DNA of 64,000 bases from Chloroflexi bacterium GWB2_49_20 (GTDB lineage: Bacteria > Chloroflexota > Anaerolineae > Anaerolineales > Villigracilaceae), in NCBI GenBank assembly GCA_001796335.1, contig MGMF01000014.1, positions 9,982-73,981 of the forward strand. The letters run 5' to 3'. Numbering within the stretch: position 1 is the stretch's first letter; each line of letters starts with the position of its first letter. Shown piece by piece: positions 1-7,917 of this stretch. The position numbers and the translations under genes were made by a program. The notes under the pieces are model-generated. The model saw only the letters and a list, made by a program, of their open reading frames with translations. It was not told the DNA's origin and made no database searches.

Positions 1-510
1 GGGGCAGAAATGTCCTTCTGTTTCCATCGGTTGTCCACACTGTGCACACAGGGGGCGCCCACGGTTGATGACTTCCTGGCTCCAGCGTGCCATGCGGCGG
101 ACCTGGGTGCGGGTACACCAGAAACGTGCTACCGATGATTCGTCGATCTGGGCACCCTCTGCCAGGATCTCCCTGGCCAATATAATCACCATGTCAGCCT
201 CACCATCGTATCCCAAGCCGATTTCACCAGCACGGAAGAGAGGGTCTACAGGTGGGGAGATGCGCATGAGCTCCTGATCATAATCGGTCTGGGCCTGGCT
301 TAGATCCGGTTTCTCGCGTTCCAGGTCGGCCATTAATTTTTCAACACCAATCGCCAATGATTGGAGCTGTATCTTATCAACAATAAGGGTAATAGGTTGA
401 GGGCGGTCTTCCTGCCAAGCTTGGATGTAAAAAACGCGCTGCCCGGGAATGCCGATGGCATCGGAAGTAATGTGACTGACAGGTTTCAGATCGATTTCAA
501 ATCGGGTCAT
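1..510 (-). CDS. DUF3090 family protein (C-terminus cut by window edge)
   Basis: This minus-strand gene runs off the left edge of the window, so its C-terminus is missing; 170 codons are visible. The ATG at 508-510 follows an AGGA about eight bases upstream. The last visible residues form a zinc-ribbon-like motif (CAQCGQPMETEGHFCP). The sequence reads like the DUF3090 family of Actinobacteria and Chloroflexota, about 170-190 residues long, whose biochemical role is not established. In actinobacteria the family often lies beside a histidine-phosphatase-like gene, but that side is outside the window. An IS element is inserted about 130 bases upstream of the start. Confidence 0.75.
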   Translation of the reverse strand, partial: MTRFEIDLKPVSHITSDAIGIPGQRVFYIQAWQEDRPQPITLIVDKIQLQSLAIGVEKLMADLEREKPDLSQAQTDYDQELMRISPPVDPLFRAGEIGLGYDGEADMVIILAREILAEGAQIDESSVARFWCTRTQVRRMARWSQEVINRGRPLCAQCGQPMETEGHFCP

Positions 511-713
511 GGGTGGGTTCCTGAAGATAAAAGGTGGATTGAAGGGTAGTGGAAGAAGATGAAAATAGTATACCAGAATCGCAGGCAAGTCGGATATGTG
601 CGTTGCACTTCGTAGATAAAAAAGCCCCACCCGGGTGAACTGACCCCCTGAAACAAGACACGAAAAGAAAGTACCCCCTGTGAGAAAATAAAAACACAGG
701 AGGTACTTTTATT

Positions 714-1058
714 ATGCCAGGGGAAAAAGGAATGGTTCACTATCCGTTGAAAATGAAACTTGAAGCCATACGGTTGTTTTATGAAGAGGGGAAGACTCAG
801 GCAGAAATTACAAAAGCACTGGGCGTACGCAGCGACAATCGGGTGAAAGCCTGGGTGCGTCAATTTCTCCGGGAAGGTGAAATGGTCTTTACCCGGCCAA
901 TCGGACGTCCTCGGAAAGTGAAGGACGAGGTTGCCCATATCAAGCAATTGGAGATGGAGAATGCGCTGCTAAAAAAATACCATACCGAGTTGCGCAAGAG
1001 TTTGCTCGCGAAACGCAATATCGGGTCATCTACCACTACAGGAAAGAATACGAAGTGA
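714..1058 (+). CDS. IS3-family transposase OrfA
   Basis: A 114-residue DNA-binding subunit of the IS3 transposase. Residues about 12-60 form the helix-turn-helix region (KLEAIRLFYEEGKTQAEITK), and residues about 75-105 form a leucine-zipper-like helix used for dimerisation. The ATG at 714 follows an AGGAGG ten bases upstream. The gene ends four bases into orfB (GTGA overlap). Its tail after residue 88 is the product of normal decoding; a -1 shift at the A7 run at 971-977 would instead join it to OrfB and make the full transposase. OrfA alone usually acts as a regulator. Confidence 0.9.
   Translation: MPGEKGMVHYPLKMKLEAIRLFYEEGKTQAEITKALGVRSDNRVKAWVRQFLREGEMVFTRPIGRPRKVKDEVAHIKQLEMENALLKKYHTELRKSLLAKRNIGSSTTTGKNTK
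971..977 (+). other. Programmed -1 frameshift site (A7) of the IS3 transposase
   Basis: Seven adenines sit with the zero-frame codons CTA AAA AAA, which is the classical X XXY YYZ slippery arrangement. Slipping back one base opens a frame that continues without a stop from the site into orfB (978-1055), encoding IPYRVAQEFARETQYRVIYH and onwards, which looks like normal IS3 OrfAB linker sequence. This is direct sequence evidence that the fused transposase can be made. No stimulatory stem-loop was worked out. Confidence 0.75.
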
Positions 1059-1861
1059 AAGCCATGTGTGCCTTCTTTCGTATTTCGCGAGCAGCCTTTT
1101 ATGCCTGGGCCAAACGGAAGGAAGGACCTGATCCCGATGCAAGCAGAAAGGAGTTGATCCAGAAAGCGTACCTGGCATCCCATCGGACGTATGGTTATCG
1201 GCGTGTGACCTGGTGGATCGCCCAAAAATGTGGAGTTACGATCAATCACAAGGCGGTTTTACGCTTGATGAACCGACTGGGGATCCGTTCCGTCGCCAGA
1301 AAACGTCGGATTTATAAGAATAGTGCGCTTGAGACCTATCATTCCTACCCTAATCTGCTCAAGCGTGATTTCACGGCCACGCGACCCAACCAGAAATGGG
1401 TCACGGATGTCACCTACATCCTCACCCAAGAAGGCTGGGCGTACTTGTCCACCATCAAGTATCTATTCGATAACTTCATCATTGCCCATCAATTCGGACG
1501 AGAGAATTCAGTCGCTCTGGTGCAACAAAACCTGCGCAAGGCCAAACAAAAAGAAAAGGTCCCTGATGGACTGATCCTCCACAGTGACCAAGGGCAGCAA
1601 TACACTTCGCAAGCATATTTTGTCCTTACCACAGAGTATAACATCACCCCTTCCATGTCCCGCCGTGGAAACTGCTGGGACAATGCTCCCATGGAGAACT
1701 TCTTCGGACACCTCAAGGAAGAAGCCATTCGCCAGTATCGAAATCCTACGTTTGAGGAGGCTCAACAGATCATTAATGATTACATTTGCTTCTATAATTA
1801 TGAGAGGATACAATTGAAAACAAGACAGACACCTTACCAAATCAGGTGTCTGTCCAGTTAG
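1055..1861 (+). CDS. IS3-family transposase OrfB (DDE integrase core)
   Basis: A 268-residue catalytic half of the transposase. The rve-type integrase core carries D118 (in WVTDVTY), D178 (in LHSDQGQQY) and E214 (in MENFFGHLK). The D178-E214 gap of 35 residues is the canonical DD(35)E spacing. An HTH_21-like segment (YGYRRVTWWIAQ) precedes the core. The GTG at 1055 is only the nominal start: in this family OrfB is normally translated as an OrfAB fusion by -1 frameshifting. No disabling mutation is visible. Confidence 0.92.
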   Translation: MKAMCAFFRISRAAFYAWAKRKEGPDPDASRKELIQKAYLASHRTYGYRRVTWWIAQKCGVTINHKAVLRLMNRLGIRSVARKRRIYKNSALETYHSYPNLLKRDFTATRPNQKWVTDVTYILTQEGWAYLSTIKYLFDNFIIAHQFGRENSVALVQQNLRKAKQKEKVPDGLILHSDQGQQYTSQAYFVLTTEYNITPSMSRRGNCWDNAPMENFFGHLKEEAIRQYRNPTFEEAQQIINDYICFYNYERIQLKTRQTPYQIRCLSS

Positions 1862-2073
1862 CTCATGCGGGGTCTTTCTTTTTTTGTCTTGCCGAAAGGG
1901 TTCAGTCTATGAGGAAGCAGCGGTTTTTTTATATGTCATAACTTCGGCATCCCCCAAGGGGGCAATGTTACCACTTTCGGAAAACACTTGCCAGCACATC
2001 GTCCCTGCAGGGAAATGACAATTCGATAAACAGGGCTACTCGGTAAATATGTCTCCCTTGTTTGTGATAGGAA

Positions 2074-3951
2074 TTAATTATCCAAGGCTCCGGCGTTGAT
2101 CCATTCGACGATGATCTGGATATCATCATCTGAAAGCTTGCCCATGGGGGGCATGAACCCGGTGGCAGTCTGGAGCAGCGTGATAAGCGGACTGTTGGCT
2201 GCATCACCAGCCACGATCTGCGGGCCGCTATCCCCGGAAGTCATCACGGCCTGGTAGGTGCTTGCATCAAAACCAGCTTGCCCTGAACTCGAGTTGTGGC
2301 ACGCAATACAGCGTGATTGGAAAATCGGTTGGACCTGATCTGCAAAGCTGACCTCCCCACTACCAGGTGAAGTAGTACCGGGAGTAGCAGTCGGGTTGGC
2401 TGTTGGAGTAGCTGGTATGTCCGGGATAATCGGCGGGATAATCTCCCAATTGCGTATGAACGCCACCAGGGCTGCGATCTGATCGTCATTCAGCGTTCCA
2501 CCATAGGAAGAGGCGAAGGGTGGCATACCAAATGTCTGACCCTCGGCGATTATATTGCGGATGGTGGTATCATCGCGGGTCTTCAGGTAATTGGGTGAGC
2601 TGATGGGTGCAATGGTATCCCCCGCAAAGGTTGGGTTGAGCCCCCCTTCACCATACTTGCCATGGCAAAATGTGCAATTTTCTGCGAAAAGCTTTGCACC
2701 GACAATAATGCCGGTTTCACTGCCAGATTCGAGGGTATAGGCAACAAGCGCATCCACCTGGTCTGAGGTCAAAATATCTCCCCAAACAGGCATGGTAATA
2801 TGGGCACCACCGGAGCCAATCATGGTCAGGGCACTCTCCTTATCAGGAGCAACCGGCACCTTGTCCCCATGGCATGTGGCGCAGTATATTCCAAAAAGCT
2901 TGGTTCCTGCGGGGTAGCCTTGTGGATCGGTCACATAATTTGCCAGCGTATCCAAATCATCCGTAGACAAGGTACCTTTCCAGCCGGGCATGGTCAATTG
3001 GTGACCACCGTCAACAATCAATTTGCGCAATTCTTCCTTGCTGCCCTTAAAGGCAATCCCTTCGCCGTGACAGCCCGAACAATTGATCACAAACAGGCGC
3101 TGTCCATCGGGTGCGGCCAAAAAGTTCAACAGGGCATTCTGTTCGTCCACATTTAAAGATTTCTTCCAATCGGTGACATCCTGGTCCTTGTGGGCCGGGT
3201 AAGCCTTGCCTTCGTCGAAGACGCGCTGCAGCTCAATTGGATTTCCGGTGGCCTGGATGGCATTTTTATGACAGCCGGCGCATTCCCGGGTGAACAGGGC
3301 GCTGCCGTTGGGGGACAAAATAAATCCGACCAGCATGTCAATTTCATCCGTGCTCAGATCGCCACCCCAGGCGGGCATTCCCTGGTGATTTCCTGCTGCA
3401 ATGATCTGATGCAGGTCAACTCCGGCAGGGACGTCTATTGTAGGTCCATGGCAATTGGCACAGTTCTTTGCATACAAGTCCGCGGCTTTGTCAATCACCA
3501 CCGTTGTCTGGGGAGTTGGAGCTGCATTCAATGCCAGAAGGGTAAGCCCCACGATCCCAAGCAGTACACCCACCGCCATCAGGCTGGCAAAAGGCCGCTT
3601 GAGAAAGTGGCGCTTTGGGCTTTTGTCCAGAAATGGCAACACCAAAAGCAAGCCGATGAACAAGGTGGGCAGGATCATCGCACCGACCACTTCCAACTTG
3701 CCCGGGAAGTATTTTAACATCTGGAAAAGGAAGAGGAAATACCATTCCGGGCGCGGGGTATAGCTAGCATCATTGGGGTTGGCGCGAGCTTCCACGGGAG
3801 CGCCAATAAAATAAGCCAACAGCACCAGGATAATCAGAATGAGCAGCGAAACAACTATATCCTTGAATATGATGTCCGGAAAGAAGGGCACCCCCTCCGC
3901 CTTGGCTTTTTTATATTTTTCCATGTACTCTTGCTGTTCTTGTTTTTTCAT
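2074..3951 (-). CDS. Cytochrome b subunit IV-like protein fused to six c-type heme sites
   Basis: This 625-residue protein joins a quinol-oxidase membrane module to a multiheme tail. Residues about 30-145 hold three transmembrane helices and the quinol-site motif PEWY at 68-71, as in subunit IV of b6f or the C-terminal part of cytochrome b. Six CXXCH heme-binding motifs follow, with first cysteines at 164, 224, 291, 357, 426 and 548. The first five lie in repeated mono-heme domains of about 60-70 residues, most with a late MP (Met ligand) motif. A Pro/Thr-rich linker at about 503-530 separates the sixth domain. It is the last gene of the Rieske-cytochrome b operon, three bases after its neighbour. 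The tail would face the outside and pass electrons from the Rieske centre to a periplasmic-side acceptor. Confidence 0.9.
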   Translation of the reverse strand: MKKQEQQEYMEKYKKAKAEGVPFFPDIIFKDIVVSLLILIILVLLAYFIGAPVEARANPNDASYTPRPEWYFLFLFQMLKYFPGKLEVVGAMILPTLFIGLLLVLPFLDKSPKRHFLKRPFASLMAVGVLLGIVGLTLLALNAAPTPQTTVVIDKAADLYAKNCANCHGPTIDVPAGVDLHQIIAAGNHQGMPAWGGDLSTDEIDMLVGFILSPNGSALFTRECAGCHKNAIQATGNPIELQRVFDEGKAYPAHKDQDVTDWKKSLNVDEQNALLNFLAAPDGQRLFVINCSGCHGEGIAFKGSKEELRKLIVDGGHQLTMPGWKGTLSTDDLDTLANYVTDPQGYPAGTKLFGIYCATCHGDKVPVAPDKESALTMIGSGGAHITMPVWGDILTSDQVDALVAYTLESGSETGIIVGAKLFAENCTFCHGKYGEGGLNPTFAGDTIAPISSPNYLKTRDDTTIRNIIAEGQTFGMPPFASSYGGTLNDDQIAALVAFIRNWEIIPPIIPDIPATPTANPTATPGTTSPGSGEVSFADQVQPIFQSRCIACHNSSSGQAGFDASTYQAVMTSGDSGPQIVAGDAANSPLITLLQTATGFMPPMGKLSDDDIQIIVEWINAGALDN

Positions 3952-3954
3952 GGC

Positions 3955-4614
3955 TTATTCATCCTTCCCCGGAACAGCCGAGATCCCATTGCGGATGACA
4001 AGGTAGAGATGCATACCCACCAAAATAATCAATGCTGCCGGTAGAACCCAGACATGCGTCCCGAAGAAACGCGCCAGGGTGACTGCCGAGAGTTCATCTC
4101 CACCGCGCGCAACGCGCAGCAGCCAGTCTCCCACCACGGGGGCAACGCCGACGATGCGGGTTCCAACCGTGGTAGCCCAATAAGCTCGCTGGTCCCATGG
4201 CAGCAGGTAACCGGTAAAACCGAAACCGATCACCACGATCAACAAGATCACGCCTGTCATCCAGGTGACCTCACGCGGGAACTTATATGCACCATAGAAG
4301 AAGACCCTCAACAGGTGTGCCACCGTCAGGATCACCATGGCACTGGCTCCCCAGTGGTGCAGACCACGGATGAACCAACCCATGGGTAACTGGGTGGTGA
4401 TATACACCACACTGTCATAAGCATGGTCCGGGGTGGGGACATAATAGAGGGTCAACAGGATGCCCGTAATTGCCTGGTTGACCGCCACAAACAGAGTGGC
4501 GCTGCCCAGGGTATAAAGCCAGTTCACATGCGGGATCTTGCGTAAAAAAATAGCTTCCCATACGCTGCGCCAGCCAAACCGCTCATTCAACCAATCACCA
4601 ATATTTGCCAACAT
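3955..4614 (-). CDS. Cytochrome b6-type cytochrome b, N-terminal (heme) half
   Basis: A 219-residue four-helix diheme cytochrome b. Heme-ligand histidines fall at H86, H100, H187 and H202, identical to the classical cytochrome b6 numbering. The last pair has 14 residues between them, as in b6, rather than 13 as in mitochondrial cytochrome b. The b6 cysteine (Cys35) that covalently holds heme c(n) is replaced by T35 in the aligned segment VNWLYTLG. It works with the Rieske protein (upstream, two-base gap) and the subunit IV-multiheme protein (downstream, three-base gap) as a quinol:cytochrome c oxidoreductase core. The split b6/subunit IV organisation is b6f-like. Confidence 0.93.
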   Translation of the reverse strand: MLANIGDWLNERFGWRSVWEAIFLRKIPHVNWLYTLGSATLFVAVNQAITGILLTLYYVPTPDHAYDSVVYITTQLPMGWFIRGLHHWGASAMVILTVAHLLRVFFYGAYKFPREVTWMTGVILLIVVIGFGFTGYLLPWDQRAYWATTVGTRIVGVAPVVGDWLLRVARGGDELSAVTLARFFGTHVWVLPAALIILVGMHLYLVIRNGISAVPGKDE

Positions 4615-4616
4615 GG

Positions 4617-5108
4617 TTAACCGCCTCGCTTCACGTAAAGGATGCCGGCTTCGACCTTGCTCTCAAAGCGATCCAAAGGGCGAGGGGGTGGGCCGCTGAC
4701 AACACTACCGTCCCTGGAAAAGACACCATTGTGACACGGGCAGAAAAATTCCCCTTGCTCTGCAACCCAACGCACCCGGCAGCCAAGGTGTGTGCACACG
4801 TTGGACATGACAATGTAATCCTGTCCATTCTCTGTTAATACATACGCCGAGATCTCTTCTTCAGATTTGATCCAGCCTGTCTGGGTCTCCACGACCGCTT
4901 TAAAAAGGGTGGGAGTATTCATCTCGATCTTGTTGACCGATCCCAACTGGATCCAGTCACTGGAACCTTGTTTTGCGGCCGGGCCAATCACATAAGCGAC
5001 AGCTGGAAGACCATAAGCAATACCGATCAGACCACCAATGCCGGCAATAGTCGCCTTCATAAAATCGCTGCGATTGATCTTTTCTTCTTTATTATCAGAC
5101 TCTCCCAT
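4617..5108 (-). CDS. Rieske iron-sulfur protein
   Basis: A 163-residue membrane-anchored Rieske protein and the first gene of the cytochrome b operon. A single transmembrane helix lies at about 20-42, preceded by a twin-arginine-like NRSDFMK segment with only one arginine. The [2Fe-2S] site is complete: CTHLGC at 105-110 and CPCHNG at 123-128, giving ligands C105, H107, C123 and H126, with the disulfide cysteines C110 and C125. A GPPPRPL proline loop follows at about 139-145. GGAGGAG lies a few bases before the ATG at 5108. It would accept one electron from quinol and pass it to the c-type hemes of its operon partner. Confidence 0.95.
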   Translation of the reverse strand: MGESDNKEEKINRSDFMKATIAGIGGLIGIAYGLPAVAYVIGPAAKQGSSDWIQLGSVNKIEMNTPTLFKAVVETQTGWIKSEEEISAYVLTENGQDYIVMSNVCTHLGCRVRWVAEQGEFFCPCHNGVFSRDGSVVSGPPPRPLDRFESKVEAGILYVKRGG

Positions 5109-5580
5109 AACACTCCTCCAACCTAAAATTTTGCATCTCCCTGATGAAAAAGAGTTGCAGTAATCCTTCCTTCCAGGGTCTCTTAAAAAACCCGCTGCAT
5201 GAAATTAAATATTTTAACCCCGCCGGGGATAGAGAGGATGCGAAAATGATCATTATGTTTTGCCAAACCAGTTCCTGGAGGTGAACAAAGATGGTACGCG
5301 ATCAAAACGTGCACAAGACACCTCCGATGTTCATGGGTTAATAATCCTTCCAAAAAACATATGTGTCTTCCCAATAATCCGGAGGAAGGTACCCCAATTT
5401 TTTGAGAAGTTACTAACGTGCTTATGGATTTGGACGATCTCCAGATGATCATTAACCTGATTCCTCTGGAGAAGAAATATTCGGTTAAACCTCGCCGCCA
5501 AGTTTACCATAAATATGAATCCTTTTCCCCATAAAGATTATGAGGAAAGTAACTCTGTATGGAACGAATCAAGGTGGTTT
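5109..5580 (+). other. Intergenic region upstream of the Rieske operon
   Basis: About 470 bases with no convincing gene on either strand. It should carry the promoter of the Rieske operon (reading leftwards), but no clear -35/-10 pair was found. One copy of a recurring motif lies at 5392-5414. The short reading frames here have no ribosome site or recognisable sequence. Confidence 0.5.
5392..5414 (-). repeat. Dispersed motif AGTAACTTCTCAAAAAATTGGGG
   Basis: On the minus strand this reads as a copy of the consensus GTAACTTCTCAAWAA followed by a G-run. Related copies are at 13311-13333, 16001-16023, 16591-16617 and 59667-59688. Here only one arm is evident; no matching arm forming a hairpin was found. 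Confidence 0.45.
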
Positions 5581-5988
5581 TCATTTCGCAAACCCCGGAG
5601 GAGGAAACAACGCGCGCAGCCTGAGCCAGTCAGCCGGTGGTCCCTGCCAGCCAAATTTTTTGAGATCCACCCGGCCACGTTCGTTGAACTCAACCCCTTC
5701 GGCTTCGAGCAACTGGCGCTGCTGCTCCGCCCCCGGGCGCAGGCTGAGTTTGCCCTGCGAATTGATGACACGCTGCCAGGGCACATCCTGGGGACAGGCA
5801 GCCATGGCAGCGCCCACCCAGCGCGCCACGAAAGCATCGTAACTCTTCGGGTCCATGCCCTGCGGAGGCGGGATCATGGCCGCGATCTGCCCGTAGCTGG
5901 TGACCTGCCCGGGCGGGACCTGGCGCACGATCTCCCAAACGCGGGTGTTGAAGACCTGTATGTTCGGTGGTGAAGTAAAACTAGACAT
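5581..5988 (-). CDS. Alkyltransferase-like (ATL) protein, MGMT DNA-binding domain
   Basis: A 135-residue protein with the C-terminal fold of O6-alkylguanine-DNA alkyltransferase, including the helix-turn-helix region VPPGQVTSYGQIA (24-36). The catalytic PCHRV motif reads PWQRV at 70-74, so tryptophan 71 replaces the methyl-accepting cysteine. Such ATL proteins bind O6-alkylguanine without repairing it and hand the lesion to nucleotide excision repair. The start at 5988 is chosen because GGGAG lies seven bases upstream and it gives the family-typical N-terminus; the frame is open for another 46 codons upstream without a comparable site. The replacement of the usual histidine by Q72 is a further deviation. 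Confidence 0.88.
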   Translation of the reverse strand: MSSFTSPPNIQVFNTRVWEIVRQVPPGQVTSYGQIAAMIPPPQGMDPKSYDAFVARWVGAAMAACPQDVPWQRVINSQGKLSLRPGAEQQRQLLEAEGVEFNERGRVDLKKFGWQGPPADWLRLRALFPPPGFAK

Positions 5989-6133
5989 ATCCAGCTCCCA
6001 TTTGTACAGCCAGATAAAGTATACAACAAGCCAGAGGAAACAAGAACGGTTGGCTGTTAACATTTCAGGAGGAATGAATCCCGCGAAATGAGGGCGGGAC
6101 CTTTGGCGGAATCGGAAGAGCCTCACCGATCGA

Positions 6134-6199
6134 GGGCGCAGTGCCTGCGCCCCTACACACCCTTAAGCCTTCACCTCTGCCCCTCTCCCGGTGGGAGAG
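6134..6199. repeat. Two short palindromes in the surE-side spacer
   Basis: GGGCGCA-GTGCC-TGCGCCC followed by CTACACAC occupies 6134-6160, and CTCTCCC-GGT-GGGAGAG occupies 6183-6199. The first belongs to the same GGGCG...CGCCCCTACA palindrome type seen at 31505-31537 and 31557-31580. Both look like dispersed extragenic palindromes rather than terminators, because no thymine run follows. Confidence 0.5.
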
Positions 6200-6264
6200 T
6201 GTGGAAATCATTCCACCCGGCAGGCTGACAGGATGGGAGCCAGGAACTGGACAGCCACCACCCG

Positions 6265-6773
6265 TTAGGCTGGTTGATAATGCCGGGTGTAACTCTCCGA
6301 ATGGTGGATGGCGGGGTAATCACGGCTGCGCATGTCAGACATGAAATCCGCGAAATCACTTATCGAAAATTGCAGGCCTGCTTGAGCCGGGATCTGGCTG
6401 ACCAGCGCGGCAAAATTCTCCAAGAGTTGCGTTGAACCTTCAAATTCATTGGCTGTGCGCACAAAAGCCCCCAGCAAAGGCTGCATGTTCCCGGTGGCTG
6501 CCAGGTAGGGTGCAGGTGAACCCGCACAATCCTTCGCTCCAGCCTGGCTTCCGGTGAGATCTGCTCCACCAGCGGCTGGTGCGCATCCGCCTTCAGGCTG
6601 CGCATTTCCTCTTCCAGCCAGGCCTGCGCCCGGGCTGCATCCGGGACGGCATGTCCGCTGCCCATGGCGGCCTGGTACAGAAGCTTGTAAACATCCTGCA
6701 CTTGCAGGTGCGGGTAACGGGCGCTGTGCTCAAGCAAAAGGCGGCTGAGGCGGTTGACCAGGCTGGCAGTCAT
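6265..6773 (-). pseudogene. Frameshifted conserved hypothetical gene downstream of surE
   Basis: Two consecutive frames together encode one coherent protein of about 165 residues. The first runs from an ATG that overlaps the surE stop (ATGA, 6770-6773) to about residue 87; near 6504-6512 (minus strand CACCCTACC) the coding frame shifts by one base and continues (PYLAATGNMQPLLGAFVRTA) to the stop at 6265. The protein resembles an uncharacterised bacterial family with motifs VQDVYKLLYQAAMGSGHA and a C-terminal YPAIHHSE. Either the gene is broken by a single-base indel or the assembly contains an error in the short C-run. Translational coupling to surE suggests they once formed an operon. Confidence 0.6.
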
Positions 6774-7555
6774 GCGGGTGTGTTTGTTGTCCAATCCCAA
6801 GTCTGCATCGAAACCATGGCCTCACGCGCGGTCAGGTCCAACTGCAGAGGCGTGATCGAGACATAGCCGGCCTTGAGAGCGCCGAAATCGGTGCCATTTT
6901 CGAGGACGCCGGTGGGCGCCTCGCCGCCGATCCAGTAATACGGGCGGCCGCGCGGGTCGAGACGGCGCTCGAGCACATCCTTATAGACGCGCAATCCCTG
7001 GCGGGTGAGCATGAAGCCTGTGAGCCCTTCAAACGGCAGGTATGGCACGTTGATGTTCAACAGAACCCCATCCGGCATGCCAAGGCGCATGACTTTTTCG
7101 ATCACCTGGCGCGCCACGCGGGCAGCCGTGCTGTAATCCAGAGGTCCCGTGTGGTATTCAGGTGCATCCAGGGAAACCGCAAAGCCCGGTACATCCCCGG
7201 TGATGACGGCCTCCATGGCAGCCGTGACCGTGCCGGAATAGGTGACATCATGCCCGATGTTGGCGTTCGGGTTGATGCCGGCCACCACCAGGTCGATCTT
7301 TTGCTCCACCAGGCCCATCAATGGCATGGCCACACAATCCGAGGGGGCGCCGTCGCAGGAAAACGCGGAGCTGCCGTCTGCCAGGAGTACTTCACGTACC
7401 CTCAGCGGGCGGTCGAGTGTTTTTACATGCCCAGAAGCCGACCAGTTCCGGTCGGGAGCACACACGGTCACCTGCCCCAGGCTACGCATCTCCTGAGCCA
7501 GCGCCAGCAGGCCGGGAGCCTGCACACCATCATCATTTGTCACCAATATATGCAT
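6770..7555 (-). CDS. surE: 5'/3'-nucleotidase SurE
   Basis: A 261-residue metal-dependent nucleoside 5'-monophosphatase, also known in the family to act on 3'-nucleotides and short polyphosphate. The metal- and phosphate-binding residues are in place: D8 and D9 in TNDDG, S39 in the NWSASG loop, and N95 in AGIN. The motif YSGTVTAAMEA at about 106-116 is typical of SurE. Length matches the family (about 250-265). The next gene overlaps its stop codon by four bases. It would act in the cytoplasm in nucleotide salvage or stationary-phase survival. Confidence 0.96.
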   Translation of the reverse strand: MHILVTNDDGVQAPGLLALAQEMRSLGQVTVCAPDRNWSASGHVKTLDRPLRVREVLLADGSSAFSCDGAPSDCVAMPLMGLVEQKIDLVVAGINPNANIGHDVTYSGTVTAAMEAVITGDVPGFAVSLDAPEYHTGPLDYSTAARVARQVIEKVMRLGMPDGVLLNINVPYLPFEGLTGFMLTRQGLRVYKDVLERRLDPRGRPYYWIGGEAPTGVLENGTDFGALKAGYVSITPLQLDLTAREAMVSMQTWDWTTNTPA

Positions 7556-7917
7556 TTTTTCGAAAGCCTTTCATTCGAAGAATGGTATCCATAAAGAGGA
7601 GAATGTATGGAAGTTACAAAGGATGGGATGATTATATCCGAAGGTCTACTTCAAAAGAAATGAATTGGCGGGATCCTTCAAGGTTTCACAAAGACTGAAA
7701 TCCGTTCTTCGAATTCACCCCGGGTCTGAAAGCAAGAGAATATTTGGGAATGGGGCGGATGGATCCATCCGGTCATATTCAATTAAATATGTTTAAGATA
7801 TAATTTATCCATTAACCGATGGTATCTACACCAGCGCTGCACATCACTGCCCTGCTGGCGTGAGTCCAAGGCACTCAACCCGAATTCGGCCATTGCCAGG
7901 GCCGGGAGGCAAATTTG
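7556..7917 (+). other. Intergenic region between surE and a lipoprotein gene
   Basis: About 360 bases between divergently transcribed genes, so both promoters should lie here. A TATAAT-like hexamer occurs near 7799-7804 in an AT-rich stretch, reading towards the lipoprotein gene, but its -35 match is poor. No gene or RNA was recognised. Confidence 0.4.

Larger units (their letters stand above)
641..1904 (+). mobile_element. IS3-family insertion sequence (IS150-like), about 1.26 kb
   Basis: Imperfect terminal inverted repeats of about 31 bases bound the element: 641-671 (starting TGACCCCCTG) and 1874-1904 read on the minus strand (starting TGAACCCTTT). They share the core CAAGACA and the stretch AAAAGAAAG. 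Two overlapping reading frames, orfA and orfB, fill the interior, as is standard for IS3. The transposase appears intact, so the copy may be active. I could not see a convincing 3-4 base target duplication: the flanks are AAC on the left and GTC on the right. The exact ends could be off by a few bases, because similarity extends slightly outwards (ACTGA on both sides). Confidence 0.85.

Noticed and set aside
634-1910. Target-site duplication of the IS3 element
   Set aside because: Bases flanking the terminal repeats (AAC and GTC) do not match, so no duplication is claimed.
1948-1968. CCCCC-AA-GGGGG palindrome after the cytochrome operon as a terminator
   Set aside because: The stem is short and no T-run follows on the minus strand, so it is not called as a terminator.
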